DNA from: Odontocerum albicorne
Lineage: Eukaryota > Arthropoda > Insecta > Trichoptera > Odontoceridae
Assembly (NCBI GenBank): GCA_949825065.1
Contig: OX463849.1
Span: forward strand, 41,785,234-41,849,233
Reading direction: 5' to 3'
DNA: 64,000 bases
The notes beneath the pieces were generated by a model. The model did not search any database. It was not told the DNA's origin and saw only the letters and a program-made list of their open reading frames with translations. Shown in pieces: positions 9,890-20,738 of this stretch. Made by a program: the position numbers and the translations under genes. Numbering within the stretch: the first letter of the stretch is position 1; each line of letters begins with the position of its first letter.

Positions 9890-10987
9890 CACCCATACCT
9901 CGCTTTACGGCCTATATACGTTCCGGACTATTTGGCCGTAAAGCGAAAAGCCGTATAACGAATCAATTATTTTGATACAAACCCATACAAATTCAATTTG
10001 ATCTGTTCCATTTTTTTTATAACATAATTTAGTTTTTATTTCATAAAGCATTTTATTTCTTATAAAAATGCTTACATAAAAATAAAAGTATAAAACAATG
10101 TAATAATAAACAGAAATTCAAAAAATAAACATATAAATTAAAAAACAAAAGAAATCATATGTATATATTATATATAATAAAAAACATAAAATAAAATGTT
10201 TAAAAACTGTTTTAATCTGATGACGAACATTAACATGAAGAATCAGTAAGCTACTCGTATAGTATGCTGCCATCATCACTTTCGTTTAATAGTTTGAACA
10301 GTAGACTTCGCCAGTCCCATTGCATTACGAATTTGAACAATTTTCTCACCAGCGTAACTTAGCATTTTCTCACCAGCGTAACTTAAATACGACGTGAAAC
10401 TTCTAGTTTGGTCTCCAGCGTGACAGATTTTCAGTTTCTCTTTTTATTTTTATCAGTATCAATCTCCAAATTCAATGAAGGTTTCAGTGGCATTTTTTCC
10501 TAAAAAAGGGACGATTATATTTAAAATAGTTAATGAATTAACTAGTTGCAACCCGTGAAATATTCACGGAAGTAAAACAAATTCTACATTTATGAAAATA
10601 CATATTCATAAATGTAAAATTTGTTTTTATATATCATTTATACATCGTCCTCTCTTACACCGGTTCAAAAATTATAAGCTAGGTATTTAAAATTCGTTCA
10701 GTATCACGAACCCACCGAGATTCAAATTTCGAATTACTTTCGGAGAGAATCCAAGTATTCCTCTCGCTCTCTTGTATTCAAAATTCAATTCTCGTATTCT
10801 TCCTTTGACGACAACCGTCGTATGGATTTTGGCCTATTTATACTGATTAAATATGTAACGAAAATAAAAAAAAAATTGGCCGTCTAACGAAACATTGTGG
10901 GCCGTTAATCAAAAAAATGCCAGAATTAAAAAAGGCCGTTATAGCGAAATGCCGTATAAAGATCGGCCGTATAGCGAGGTATAGGTG
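9890..10987 (-). mobile_element. Tigger/pogo-like DNA transposon, mostly non-coding
   Basis: Inverted termini CACCCATACCTCGCTTTACG (left) and CACCTATACCTCGCTATACG (right, reverse-complemented), each flanked by TA. The CATACCTCG core is characteristic of pogo/Tigger ends. The minus strand retains a helix-turn-helix fragment, IRNAMGLAKSTVQTI (about 10283-10330), like the N-terminal DNA-binding domain of pogo transposases, with a 23-bp internal duplication beside it. No catalytic domain remains. It is interrupted by a Helitron at 10542-10846. Confidence 0.7.
10542..10846 (-). mobile_element. Non-autonomous Helitron nested in the Tigger-like element
   Basis: Read on the minus strand, it starts TCAGTATAAATAGG and ends with a hairpin (CCGTGAATATTTCACGG), GGTTGCAA and CTAG, inserted between A and T. 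This matches Helitron rules: 5' TC, 3' CTRR with a hairpin just upstream, A/T target, no target duplication. Related copies at 45511 and 45739 have the same termini but differ in length by internal indels. Confidence 0.65.
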
Positions 10988-11222
10988 TACTCAAATTCGA
11001 TCACTTAGAACCAAATATGCATTACCTTTTTATCTTTAAAAATACCCTATCGCCTGCCCCTACCGTGCGCCAGTTTGTTCTAATTGGCGCATTTATAATA
11101 ATTAACAGAGGACTTGTCTAACGTCGTTTTATAATAAAATATCGCATAAAGAATTCTTTATGATCACATTTATAATAGACAGCTTATAAGCGCGACTACA
11201 CATATTTTGTTGAATGAGGTCA
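10988..11222. repeat. Flank duplicated at 46125-46358
   Basis: This sequence beyond the Tigger end matches 46125-46358 with few differences ('ctatcgcctgcccctaccg', 'gcgccagtttgttctaattg'). The shared tract continues leftward through the Tigger end and Helitron, ending abruptly after 'gaatgaggtc'. Confidence 0.85.
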
Positions 11223-11355
11223 GAAAATGAGATTTAAACCAAGATGTTATTAATGGACGGTAACTTTACTATTCAGTAAACTATTTCTATGGGTAATGGT
11301 GGCCATGATGGCAGATATCTATAATATTTAGAACTACTAATAAGACATAAAATGT

Positions 11356-11537
11356 CTTACATGTTATGTTACATGGTATTATGTTACATGGTATATTATG
11401 TTACATGGTATTATGTTACATGGTATTTTATGTTACATGGTATTATGTTATATGGTATTATGTTACATGGTATTATGTTACATGGTGTATTATATTACAT
11501 GGCATTATGTTATATAGTATTATGTTACATGGTATTT
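11356..11537 (+). repeat. Microsatellite-like array of 15-bp units
   Basis: Units of 'atgttacatggtatt' with small length changes, about 12 copies. It keeps a plus-strand frame open by chance. Confidence 0.9.
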
Positions 11538-11600
11538 ATTGAGTGTACAATCGTGATAACTGCTTATTTGTATTTTTTTATTCATCGTATTACAATTAAC

Positions 11601-11735
11601 ATGTATAAGGGTATGAGCTGAAAAACATCTGATGTCTTTGCGGCCGAACTCACCCTCTTTTGATGGGGGTGTATCTCGATTTGTAGGACCTTATTAGAAG
11701 GGCCTAGATCTTTTAATAGCTTCTCTCTAAAATGA
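11601..11735 (-). repeat. Dispersed repeat R1, copy 4
   Basis: Reverse complement of the other R1 copies: 'gagctgaaaaacatctgatg', then 'gggggtgtatctcgat', then 'gggcctagatcttttaata'. Confidence 0.55.
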
Positions 11736-11875
11736 ATATCCTTTTCCATTGCCTTAAAATTGATGTATAACTTCAGGATATATGTTATATCGTAATATAC
11801 AACCATTTTACTTTCAATAAATTTATTTATTTATTTTATTTACATCATAATAAACTCTGCAATATATTATTTTAC

Positions 11876-12040
11876 ACTTTCGTTGTATACAGTACAATAT
11901 TACTGGTTTACTCGTATTGCCATGTGGCAATCTCTTCCATTTAGCCATCAAGATCTTAAACAAACATTAAGTAAAAACCAAACAAGAACCTTTTTTATAA
12001 AATCTAGGTACCAAAGGGGAACCCAGAACCCCCGGGTTGA
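11876..12040 (-). mobile_element. SINE1 fragment
   Basis: Minus-strand SINE1: tail 'cgttgtatacagtac' / 'tgccatgtggcaatctcttc', body, and the start of the head 'ggaacccagaacccccgggt'. The A-box end is missing or scrambled. Confidence 0.65.
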
Positions 12041-12169
12041 TTTGATTCAGGTTCGTGCTCCGATGTTAGCAAAAAAGATAAAGGGGCTCCAGTATAATTC
12101 AAAAGTTTTTCTGGTAACAATACTCGCTATTGGTAGAAGTGGGCGAGTGTTGTTGAATTTCCACGTGCG

Positions 12170-12344
12170 GTAATATTTACAAAACGTTCGATGACGGACT
12201 TTAAGTTATTTGCTTACCGCAGTTGTTCTTAACCCAAAAACTCGATAACTGGAGCCGAAGACAATATCATCTCACGTTTATCAACGTGTCTGGATCAACA
12301 ATAAACCTCTCCGTAAATGAGTTGATATGTTAGCAATACTCGAA
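12170..12344 (+). repeat. Dispersed repeat R4, copy 1
   Basis: Shares 'actggagccgaagacaat' and 'ttgatatgtt' spacing with the flank of the mariner miniature at 62813-62930. Unidentified and low complexity in part. Confidence 0.3.
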
Positions 12345-12425
12345 TTCTGGTTGGTCGCAAATGTCACATCGCAATAAACTCGGTGAGTTGGATTGTATAC
12401 AACGAAACTGAAAAACAATACAATA
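12345..12425 (+). mobile_element. SINE1 3' tail fragment
   Basis: Plus-strand SINE1 tail: 'ctggttggtcgcaa', a degenerate TTGCCACATGGCAATAA segment, then 'attgtatacaacgaaa'. Confidence 0.55.
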
Positions 12426-12427
12426 AA

Positions 12428-12500
12428 ATCGAACCCGTAATGCTACATGACCTCTGGCTGGCTGCGACTGGCGTCTTACCAAACAGGCCACGGAGGTAAC
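12428..12500 (-). mobile_element. SINE1 head fragment
   Basis: Minus-strand tRNA-like head: 'aatcgaacccgtaatg' (B box) through 'gcgtcttaccaaacaggcca' (A box) to 'cggaggt'. Abuts a plus-strand SINE1 tail, so two insertions meet here. Confidence 0.6.
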
Positions 12501-14079
12501 GTTGTGTTCTTACCTTTTCACATACGGGGTAGTATTGTTAACACGTGCAGTGACGAACCGTAAGTTCCGTTCCATTTAAGTGGTTCTAAACCCGAAAATA
12601 GAGGATCGACCCGGCGACGCTCCTAAATATTTCCCAATCACATATTTAGGTTCAAGGGTAAGATACAAATGGATGGATAGTGCAGATTTGGGGTAGTCAC
12701 TTCTGTTTGTTATGCAACATACTATAACTGCGTAATGATTGGGAATAGATGAGTTGTTACTTTATTACCCTCTTCTATGATTTCGTACAAAATCTGGCAT
12801 CAACTAATAGTCCCCCTTTATATAGCGAAACACAAAGGCATAGTTGGCATTCTTACAACAGTAACTAACTGAGCTCAGTGATATCGATACGTAGTACGGA
12901 ATTAAAAGTTCCCGGCCCAATGATATAAAAAATGGGTGAAATAATAATAATAAATGGATAAGTCATAGTTACAACGCCGTTTAGAGAGTATCCTCTCATC
13001 GAGGGCGCTCAAAAATACCTTAAAGACGGGTCCCGCGCTAGCGCGGAAATTTTGTTTGTACCGCTAGGACGGGTCCCGCGTTTGCGCGTGTTGTATACAG
13101 TCGAACTGAACGCAATCTCTTGGAAAAAAAAAAAAAAAAGCAACATATTTATTCGGATATTTATAAGTTTCGTTTATTTAGGTTTGCTTCAAACTTTAGA
13201 GTTAATTCCTGCTACATTTGAACTCCATTTCTAAGGTTTTTACGACTTTGAAATTTGACCTGATTTCGCTTTTTTTTTCAAATCATATCTTTTGCATTTG
13301 TGCGATTTTTATTTTCGAATTGATTTTTTTGGAAAGGATTTATTTTTCATCGAACTCTACACGATCTTTCGGTTAAATTTGAAAATAAATTCAATGTGGT
13401 CGGAAGTTTTTTCAATATTCAGAGTCGATCCGCCGTGGTGTTTGTCTTTGGTTAGTGGTGTCTGGAACCAGGCCCATTAACCACATGTGTGCGAGACATA
13501 ACGAATCAACGAGTGTCATCGAAGGGCTAGATTTGAAGAGCAGTCAATCCCGACATCTGAATTTTGGCAATAAAAGTTCTTAGTGCGATAAAATAATCAA
13601 ATCCGGTTGAATATTAGTGCAAGAAAATAAAGGAAAGACAGCAAAAGTAATCAGGTGAAAATATATATTTATATGGACAATCGAAATCCAAAGATATTTT
13701 TAATAATATGTTTTATATTTACGACCCATAAGCGTATACGATTTATGGCCCAAGACGAATGAATAGGCGACCCTTTTTTTTTGTATGCATTTTGCGCGTA
13801 GTGCTACAGTACATATTTCAAAACATTTTTTTTTGTAAAATCAACCTTGAACGTGAAGCAAAACGTGTTATACACTTCAAATGCATCCTATTGTGCACTT
13901 TTTGAAAATTTCATTAAAATCAATTCACCAATAAAATATTTTCGACGATTTTAATAAATTTTGGAAAATATGCGTTTTTGCACGAAAATTGCCCGTCCTA
14001 GACAAATATCTATTGAAATTATCGCCCGGCTGTAAGCTGTTAATTAATTAAATAAAAAATATATTTTACCTTATAGTCC
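12501..14079. other. Intergenic sequence with a small GC-rich palindromic patch
   Basis: Mostly AT-rich and unassigned. At 13025-13110 'gacgggtcccgcg' occurs twice, once followed by the perfect palindrome CCGCGCTAGCGCGG (13033-13046). The second, with CTAG before it, could be a reversed Helitron 3' end. Open frames at 13052 and 13292 have no recognisable motif. Confidence 0.35.
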
Positions 14080-15180
14080 CCCTGTAGTTCAAAACAAGTG
14101 AGAACGATGAATTAATTTTTCAAAACCACAGAAAAAAATACTCTAAAGTTAAATGGTGTAAACTTAAAAACTATCCAGGCAAATCGGATTTTAGTTTTGA
14201 AAATAAAAAATAAATCACCAGGGGACAAGTCGGGGCTATATGTTTGATGATTCTATTCTAGAAAACCATCGAGTTGAATGGCAGCCTTTGCAGCAACAGA
14301 ATTATGCATTGGCGCATTGTCCCGCAATCTCACGCCTCGTGACAATTTCCTCGGCGTTTTGTTTTCATGGCATATTTAATTTGTATGATACATTAATAAC
14401 GCGTAATATTCGCTAGTAACCGTAGTCTTTCTCTATTAAAACAATTAGTAGAATTGCCTGACAATCACAACAAAAATGTAGATAAAATATTTTTTATTAT
14501 AAACTTGGCTTTTTTGGGCCGTGTTAACCTCGAACGGCGCCACTCTATCGAGGTTATTTTAGACATAGAATCATGGTAGAAAAGGAGTTTTCTTCCCTGT
14601 GACAATTATTTATTTTTCTTTCCCTTTGCAGAGCATTAAAAATTCTTCTAAAATCATCATGTTGCCTTTAGACAGCATTCAAAGGCATCTTGCGCTCTTT
14701 TATGCAGGCCAAGATAATCGTGCAATTTGAAGCACTGTGGTTTTGGAAAGCCTACACTTTGCTACTATTTCTTTTCATTTGTAACACTAGCTATTCCACT
14801 AATGTCAATGTTTCTAGAGGAATACTTCTTCTGGTATACCTTGACGAGGGGCATCTTCAAACTATTATCTACTTAAGTCAATCTGTTTAATCCGAACTTC
14901 ACTGTTGACTGTAGACCATAACGGTGGAGATTCTTCGTAGGCAGTATCTAAACGTCGTGTAATTTCTCATGAGGTTTTTCCTTCTTTTGAAAGAAACTTA
15001 ATAACCATACGATATTCAATTTTTAACATTTTAAGATAGCACGAAACAACACGTCCTCTATCGGCTCTAATTGATATACTACTGAGAGTGGAGGTATCAT
15101 TTTTTTACTGTAATGGCATCGCTCCATAGACACTGACTTGTTTAGGCGGAAAACTTTTAGACTTTAGTGATATACTCGTA
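14080..15180 (-). pseudogene. Old, heavily decayed mariner transposase
   Basis: Minus-strand fragments appear in the right order. From the right: EYRMVIKFLSKEGKTS near 14970-15020, LSKTTVLQIARL near 14710-14750, YHDSMSKITSIEWRRS near 14530-14580, DNAPMHNSVAAKAAIQ near 14270-14325 (second Asp) and SPDLSPGD near 14215-14240 (third Asp). Many stops and frame breaks separate them. The TIR-like sequence 'acttttagactttagtgat' near 15145 is echoed near 16470. No closely related copy is in the window. Confidence 0.6.
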
Positions 15181-15468
15181 TGTGACCTATGCTGCAACCA
15201 TCATACATTTGTAGATTTATCTTTACTATCCTTTATCCATCAGGATCAGGGTTCCAATATTAAAAGATCACATTTAAAATCTATATGCCTCTCTCAATTT
15301 TTTTAAACATGTAGAAAAGCGGATTGTTTCTTCCGAAATTGTTAATTATTGTTGCTAAGCTAGAGTTAGTCAACAAAATACCGACCACTTACTTTTCGTT
15401 ATATACAGTCTGATACTTATGAAACACAATTAAATTAAGGATTTGTAACTAAGAAAACACCAAAGATA

Positions 15469-16409
15469 CTAGGTAAGTCCAGAAAGTAAGTGTACTGAAT
15501 TTTTGTAGGTTACAATTTTTTTTATTTAAACAAAAAAATGACGTGGTTACCGTAGTACATATGTAAGCTATTTTTCGACATAGTCGCCATTCCTCTCAAT
15601 GCAGGTGGTGAAGCGGGGTATCAACTTTGTGATGCCTTCCTCGAAGTAGTTTCCCGCCACTTCTCCACCTCCTCCTTTACCTCCTCGTCGGTTGAAAACC
15701 TTTTTCCACCCATGTGCACCTTCAGGGAGGTAAAGAGATAGTAATCTGAAGGTGCTAGGTCAGGGGAATGCGCGGGATGGTTCAGGACATCCCATTTATA
15801 CGAGGCGAGCAGTTCCTTCGTGGCGTTGGCCGTGTGTGGTCTGGCATTGTCGTGCAACAGGCAGACTCCCTTTGTCAGCATACCTCTCCTCTTGTTCTGA
15901 ATCGCCCTCCGCAATTTTTTAGGGTCTCACAGTTTCTTGCAGAGTTGATGGTCTCCCCTTAAGGCATATATTCAATTAAAATTATGCCGTGACAGTCCCA
16001 AAACAATTTCGTCAATTTCGTCAGTCACAATTGAAGGTCTTCCGCTCCTCTGATCATCATGCACAGACGTACGACCGTTTTTAAACTCGCGACACCACTT
16101 GTACACACTCGTACGATTCATAGCTTTATCACCATATGCAGTTTTCACCTCATTATAAACCTCAACCGGAGGTTTTCCCTTCCAAACGAGATAACGGATG
16201 ACGCCGCGTATTTCGCACTTGGCGGGGGATTGGATTTACATTTTTCACGAAACGTGTTGTCGCGTCGACACTTCTCAACGTACTGACCTCGAACCGGTCT
16301 CGTTGCGGAGGGGAAGGGTCAGGCTACACGGAATTGTAGCCAACATGTCGAAAATAAAATCCATTCGGTCGTGAGAGCCTCAGTACACTTAATTTCTGGA
16401 TACGCCTCG
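15469..16409 (-). mobile_element. Internally deleted mariner (type 2 deletion)
   Basis: TA-flanked (15467-15468 and 16410-16411), 941 bp, same family as the 8145 element. It has C-terminal coding sequence at 15621-15914 (LLHDNARPHTA, LAPSDYYLF) and N-terminal sequence to its right. The join differs from the other two deleted copies: here HDDQRSGRPSIVTDEI is retained and runs straight into the strand before the second Asp, near 16005-16015. The GDETW segment is missing. Confidence 0.85.
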
Positions 16410-16764
16410 TATTATCTTTGTTTGTGTGTGAAAGGAAACTGACTTTCTGTCCATACACTTCTTGTTAAGGCCGGAAACTTTTGCTCTTCAGTGATAATGT
16501 ACAGTTTAAATTACTTTTTTATTTTCAATAAGTGAAAGGAATGAAACCAATATTTCACAAGAATCGATTTATACTATTTTTCACCAGGGTTGAAAATTTT
16601 ATGAGATAGACTATCCACGGACACATGACTCTGACCTAACGGTCAGATATCAATAATTAGCCACAATATACCGGGAACATGTTAAATACCCACGGGAAAT
16701 TCCGAGTTGAAGTCCACTTTCCACAGAATTAATTCCAGTTTTTCCATCCGGTCCGACGGTTGTA
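16410..16764. other. Spacer with an old mariner-end fragment
   Basis: At 16445-16500 'ggccggaaacttttgctct' and 'cagtgataatgta' resemble the end of the old mariner near 15120-15180. The rest is unassigned. Confidence 0.35.
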
Positions 16765-16938
16765 TTAGGTGTTAACATAAGTTGTGTCCGTTTTTTTTTC
16801 CAATAAAAAAATGAGCACCAAAAGAAAAACAAAATGGCAAATGTTATACGTTATTCGAAAGAAATTTTTCTGCTCTACAAGACATTGTATTTGCTTTTAC
16901 GTTACATATATTATTTTATTTGATTACAAGCCTTCAAA

Positions 16939-17200
16939 ATGGAATTTCAAGTAAACGAAAGTGAGCATTTTCGACACCTCCTTCTATTCGCGTTCAATCG
17001 AGGGAATAAAGCTACTCGCGATATTTGCGAAGAGTACGGTGAAGATGCTATGAATAAAAGGACAGCTAGTCGATAGTTTTTGCGTTTCAAAGACGGTAAT
17101 TTCGACCTGAAAGACATTGAGCGTTCTGGACGACCAGTGAACTTCGATGAAGATCGCTTAAACCATATTATTCATGAAGATCCCCTTCAAACATTTTTCA
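16939..17200 (+). pseudogene. Left-arm mariner transposase N-terminus
   Basis: Reads MEFQVNESEHFRHLLLFAFN, then a short in-frame loss near ATRDIC, a TAG where Trp is expected after TAS(R), and IERSGRPVNFDEDRLNHIIH. The helix-turn-helix half of a SETMAR-like mariner transposase, ending where the inversion begins. Confidence 0.75.
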
Positions 17201-17241
17201 TCACTATTTTTTTTTCATCACCATTCTCCCACCATTTTTCA

Positions 17242-17722
17242 TCACTAGTAATGATGCGGTAAAGGAACCTTTGCTTGTGGCCATGCGTAGCTCGATGACG
17301 CGCGAGCAAACCAGCAGAAATAGTCGAACGTTGATTTTTGTTGTTTTCACTCTAAACATGTGGAACCCAAGCGCCGAACTTCTGAACTTTTCCCATTGAT
17401 TTAAGATGGCTGTATACAGTCATGTAACTAAATTCATCTGCTCAGCCAATTCTACGGTGGTTTGAAGGGGATCTTCATGAATAATATGGTTTAAGCGGTC
17501 CTCATCGAAGTCCACTGGTCGTCCGGAAAGCTCCATGTCTTTCAGGTTGAAATTACCGTCATTGAAATGCAAAAACCATCGACGAGCTGTCCTTTCATTC
17601 ATAGCATCTTCATCGTAAACTTTGCAAATATCGCGAGCAGCTTTGGCAGCTTTATTCCCTCGATTGAACGCGAACAGAAGGAGGTGTCGAAAATGCTCAC
17701 TTTTGTCTACTTGACATTGCAT
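17242..17722 (-). pseudogene. Right-arm mariner transposase N-terminus to first Asp
   Basis: The minus strand begins MQCQVDKSEHFRHLLLFAFN at 17722 and is open to 17420 (VELAEQMN). After a frame break it continues through ARHRATHGHKQRFLYRIIT to SDEKW near 17240, where the family normally has GDE(K/T)W; the first Asp is kept but Gly is Ser. The catalytic domain beyond is replaced by the left arm. Confidence 0.75.
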
Positions 17723-17889
17723 TTTGAAGGCTCGTAATCAAATAAAATTATATATATAACGTAAAAGCAAACACAATTTCTTGTAGAGCAGAAAATTTTC
17801 TTTCGAATGACGTATAACATTTTGTTTTTCTTTTGGTGCTCATTTTTAAATTGTAAAAAAACGGACACGACTTATGTTAACACCCAATA

Positions 17890-18392
17890 CTTCTGTCGGA
17901 TAGCAAATAATACATTTTCGATAACCTCAAAGGGAAATTTGTTGAAGGTAATTTGAAATTTTTCTATCGGTTATAATTTGAATTTGATGAATAGCCAGAG
18001 GCGACGAGAAAATCAAAAGGGATAATTGCGCCACTAGGAGAGAATTTGCGTTTTATTTCATTAAATATCTTATTTGCCTACAGAAGAGTTTATCAAATAT
18101 TAAAAAAAATGTATTTTGACAAAAAAAGTATTTTTTTTATGTATTAATTAATTTCAATTGATTTATATTGAAATATGGACGTGTATATTATCCTAAGGGA
18201 AAAAACTACGGTTTACCTGTTTTGAAACATCTCAGCGCTATGTATAGGTTTTTTCGATATTTCAAATGAATTATAAATTTGTTCATGGTTTGGGTTCTTT
18301 TTGTACATATTATATATCCAGATATATTATAAAAAATCAACATCTTTCTATGATATTTTAATATTAAATTTTTATCTGATAAAAGTAAAATT
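17890..18392. other. AT-rich intergenic sequence
   Basis: No feature seen. Confidence 0.45.
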
Positions 18393-18560
18393 ATTGACGA
18401 CCTACGTAGCTTTGATAATATAACCCTTGTCTTTCCTCCTGGGGACTCTGGGTTCAATTCCCGAAAACTTTAAATGGATCCCTGTATGTTTTTGTACAGA
18501 TTTTTATAAAATATTTTCATATAACAACCTCACCAGGCAATAATTATACAGTTTAAAATG
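18393..18560 (+). mobile_element. SINE1, diverged
   Basis: Head 'ttgacgacctacgtagc' through 'cttgtctttcctcctgggga', B box GGGTTCAATTCCC near 18449, and a decayed tail ending near 'caccaggcaataatta'. Confidence 0.55.
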
Positions 18561-18675
18561 GATGTGTAACGCGACACAATTATTTCTTATTTTGTAATAC
18601 AATATTACTTCAAAAGCGCAACATCTTTGAAGTGATAAAATACATCTAATATACCCAACATTCTTCATCGTCAAT

Positions 18676-18740
18676 GCTGGGTCTCATAGTCGAGGATTCC
18701 CTCACCAGTACAACGTAAAATCAGTAGGAAAGCGAAAATG
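18676..18740 (+). repeat. Dispersed repeat R3, copy 1
   Basis: 'gggtctcatagtcgaggatt' and 'aggaaagcga' match 38160-38225. Probably a fragment of a larger interspersed element. Confidence 0.45.
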
Positions 18741-18749
18741 AAAAAAAAA

Positions 18750-18835
18750 TGGATATCAACGTAAACCGAACACGCAACCATCGAGTTGGGGAATAGGAGT
18801 CTTACTAATTAGACCAAGGAAGCCAAATTTATGTC
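18750..18835 (-). mobile_element. SINE1 head fragment
   Basis: Minus-strand tRNA-like head: 'aaaccgaacacgcaacc' (B box), 'gagtcttactaattagacca' (A box). Confidence 0.55.
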
Positions 18836-19022
18836 TCACCAGATAGTACTTGTTAAATTAAAAGCCTTATTATTTAAATATTGAAATCCAGTAACCCTGT
18901 ACCGCGGGCATCTTACGGTTACCACATGGATCGTGATTAAGTAGAAATGTAGCATAAATTCATTTCTAATGGACATGTATCCGTATATGCAAAAAAAGAC
19001 CCAACCCACAATTCATCTACTA

Positions 19023-19957
19023 AGCGTATCCAGTAACTAAGTGTACTGAGGCTCTCACGACCGGATGGATTTTATTTTCGACATGTTGGCTACACTTCCG
19101 TGTAGCCTGACCCTTCCCCTCCGCAACTAGACCGGTTCGAGGTCAGTACGTTGAGAAGTGTCGACGCTATAACACGTTTCGTGAAAAATATCAATCCAAT
19201 CTCCCGCCAAGTGCGAAATACGCGGCGTCATCCGTTATCTCGTTTGGAAGGGAAAACCTCCGGTTGAGGTTTATAATGAGGTGAAAACTGCATATGGTGA
19301 TAAAGCTATGAATCGTACGAGTGTGTACAAGTGGTGACGCGAGTTTAAAAACGGTCACGTCACACCTCTTTATCCTCCGCCAAAAAGTTCAAAACCACAA
19401 TTTCAGCCAAGAAAATCATGGCATCCGTGTTTTGGGACTGTCAAGGCATAATTTTAATTGAATATATGCCTCAAGGGGAGACCATCAACTCTGCAAGATA
19501 CTGTGAGACCCTAAAACAATTGCGGAGGGCGATTCAGAACAAGAGGAGAGGCATGCTGACAAAGGGAGTCTGCCTGCTGCACGACAATGCCAGACCACAC
19601 ACGGCCAACGCCACGAAGGAACTGCTCGCCTCGTTTAAATGGGATTTCCTGAACCATTCCGCGCATTCCCCTGACCTAGCACCTTCAGATTACTAGCTCT
19701 TTACCTCCCTGAAGCTGCACATGGGTGGAAAAAGGTTTTCAACCGACAAGGAGGTAAAGGAGGAGGTGGAGAAGTGGACGGAGGGGTTGGCGGGAAACTA
19801 CTTCGAGGAAGGAATCAAAAAGTTGATACCCCGCTTCACCACCTGCATCGAAAAATAGCTTACATATGTACTACGGTAGCCACGTAATTTTTTTGTTTAA
19901 ATAAAAAAAATTGTAACCTACGAAAATTCAGTACACTTATTTTCTGGATATGCCTCG
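19023..19957 (+). mobile_element. Internally deleted mariner (type 1 deletion)
   Basis: Plus-strand copy of the 8145 family. The right terminus 'tttctggatatgcctcg' is followed by TA; the left terminus is degenerate (AGCGTATCCAGTAACTAAGT after TA). It shares the join of the 8145 element: 'aaaaacggtca' runs directly into 'cgtcacacctct', the codons for RHTSS. Confidence 0.85.
19190..19858 (+). pseudogene. Mariner transposase remnant
   Basis: N-terminal piece (PAKCEIRGVIRYLVWKGK then NEVKTAYGDKAMNRTSVYKW followed by TGA in place of Cys), then the deletion join, then KKIMASVFWDCQGIILIEY, VCLLHDNARPHTA (second Asp) and LAPSDY (third Asp). A TAG at 19694-19696 replaces the next Tyr; the C-terminus continues in frame to TTCIEK. 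No first Asp. Confidence 0.8.
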
Positions 19958-20006
19958 TATTCTGAGATAATTAAACAAACATCTCATCGCTTTGTATGGG
20001 TTAAAA

Positions 20007-20170
20007 TGAGATGACAGCGCGGTAACGCGCTGTACTTCCGTGCGGAAGGTTCCCTGTTCGAACCCCACGCTGTGCTACTCCTCTCGAACGACACATTTTT
20101 TTCTCCTAGTATTTGGGGGCATAAGGATATTTATGACTTTGACTATGAACTGTTAAAACAGGGAAATGTA
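20007..20170 (+). mobile_element. SINE2 (second tRNA-derived family)
   Basis: Head 'gcgcggtaacgcgctgtac' with 'ttccgtgcggaag' and B box GTTCGAACCCC (20057-20067), then a body 'ctcctagtatttgggggcat' matching the inverted copy at 38370-38548. Distinct from SINE1 in head and body. A true tRNA gene is unlikely because the cloverleaf is poor and the body is repeated. Confidence 0.65.
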
Positions 20171-20738
20171 AGAAGTATAAAAAAAACGATAAATCTGTAA
20201 AACGTATTATAATTCTACGCATGTAGAGAATGTGGAATTTTTTTATCGTGCAGTGTGTGAAATAGCGTGCTATATGTAGTGCACTTAATCTTAACCCGTC
20301 AAGAGCCCAGGACAGATTGACACGTTTTTAGTGACACGTGCACACAGGCCACAACGTATATTCTTACACGTCTTCGGTTCGTGTGTGACGGCACTCTTAC
20401 CGCAGGTTTTTTATTTGAATACTCATCTCTATAAACAACCCATATAAACAATTTGAACCAAAAGACATCAACCATTATATCTAAAATCGAACCTTTTCAC
20501 TCACACAAAAGTATCGGTGTCCCTAGCCGCGATTGATTCAAAATAAATCCAAGAATTCATATGATAGAATAAGGAGAGTCCTGCAAATTGACAAATTACG
20601 TAAAATAGTAAATTTTATTCATTATCGCTTTTTATTTTGAAACGTAAGTCTACGAACAAATTAAATGTCGCGTTTTGCTTTGTATTTATTAAGGTTTTAC
20701 AATGTAAACATTTATTTTGTATTCTTTATGTCTTCTAA
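20171..20738. other. Intergenic sequence
   Basis: No feature seen. Confidence 0.45.

Larger units (their letters stand above)
16765..17887. mobile_element. Foldback mariner: two inverted 5' halves
   Basis: Left end TTAGGTGTTAACATAAGTTG and right end, reverse-complemented, TTGGGTGTTAACATAAGTCG, flanked by TA (16763-16764 and 17888-17889). Both ends are 5' ends of the same mariner family. The left arm (about 440 bp) is repeated in inverted form on the right, so the element folds into a long hairpin. At the centre, 'tttttcatcac' recurs several times (17195-17255). Confidence 0.8.

Noticed and set aside
20007..20090. Functional tRNA gene
   Set aside because: B box is good, but the cloverleaf is incomplete and the following body is repeated at 38370-38548, so it is a SINE.
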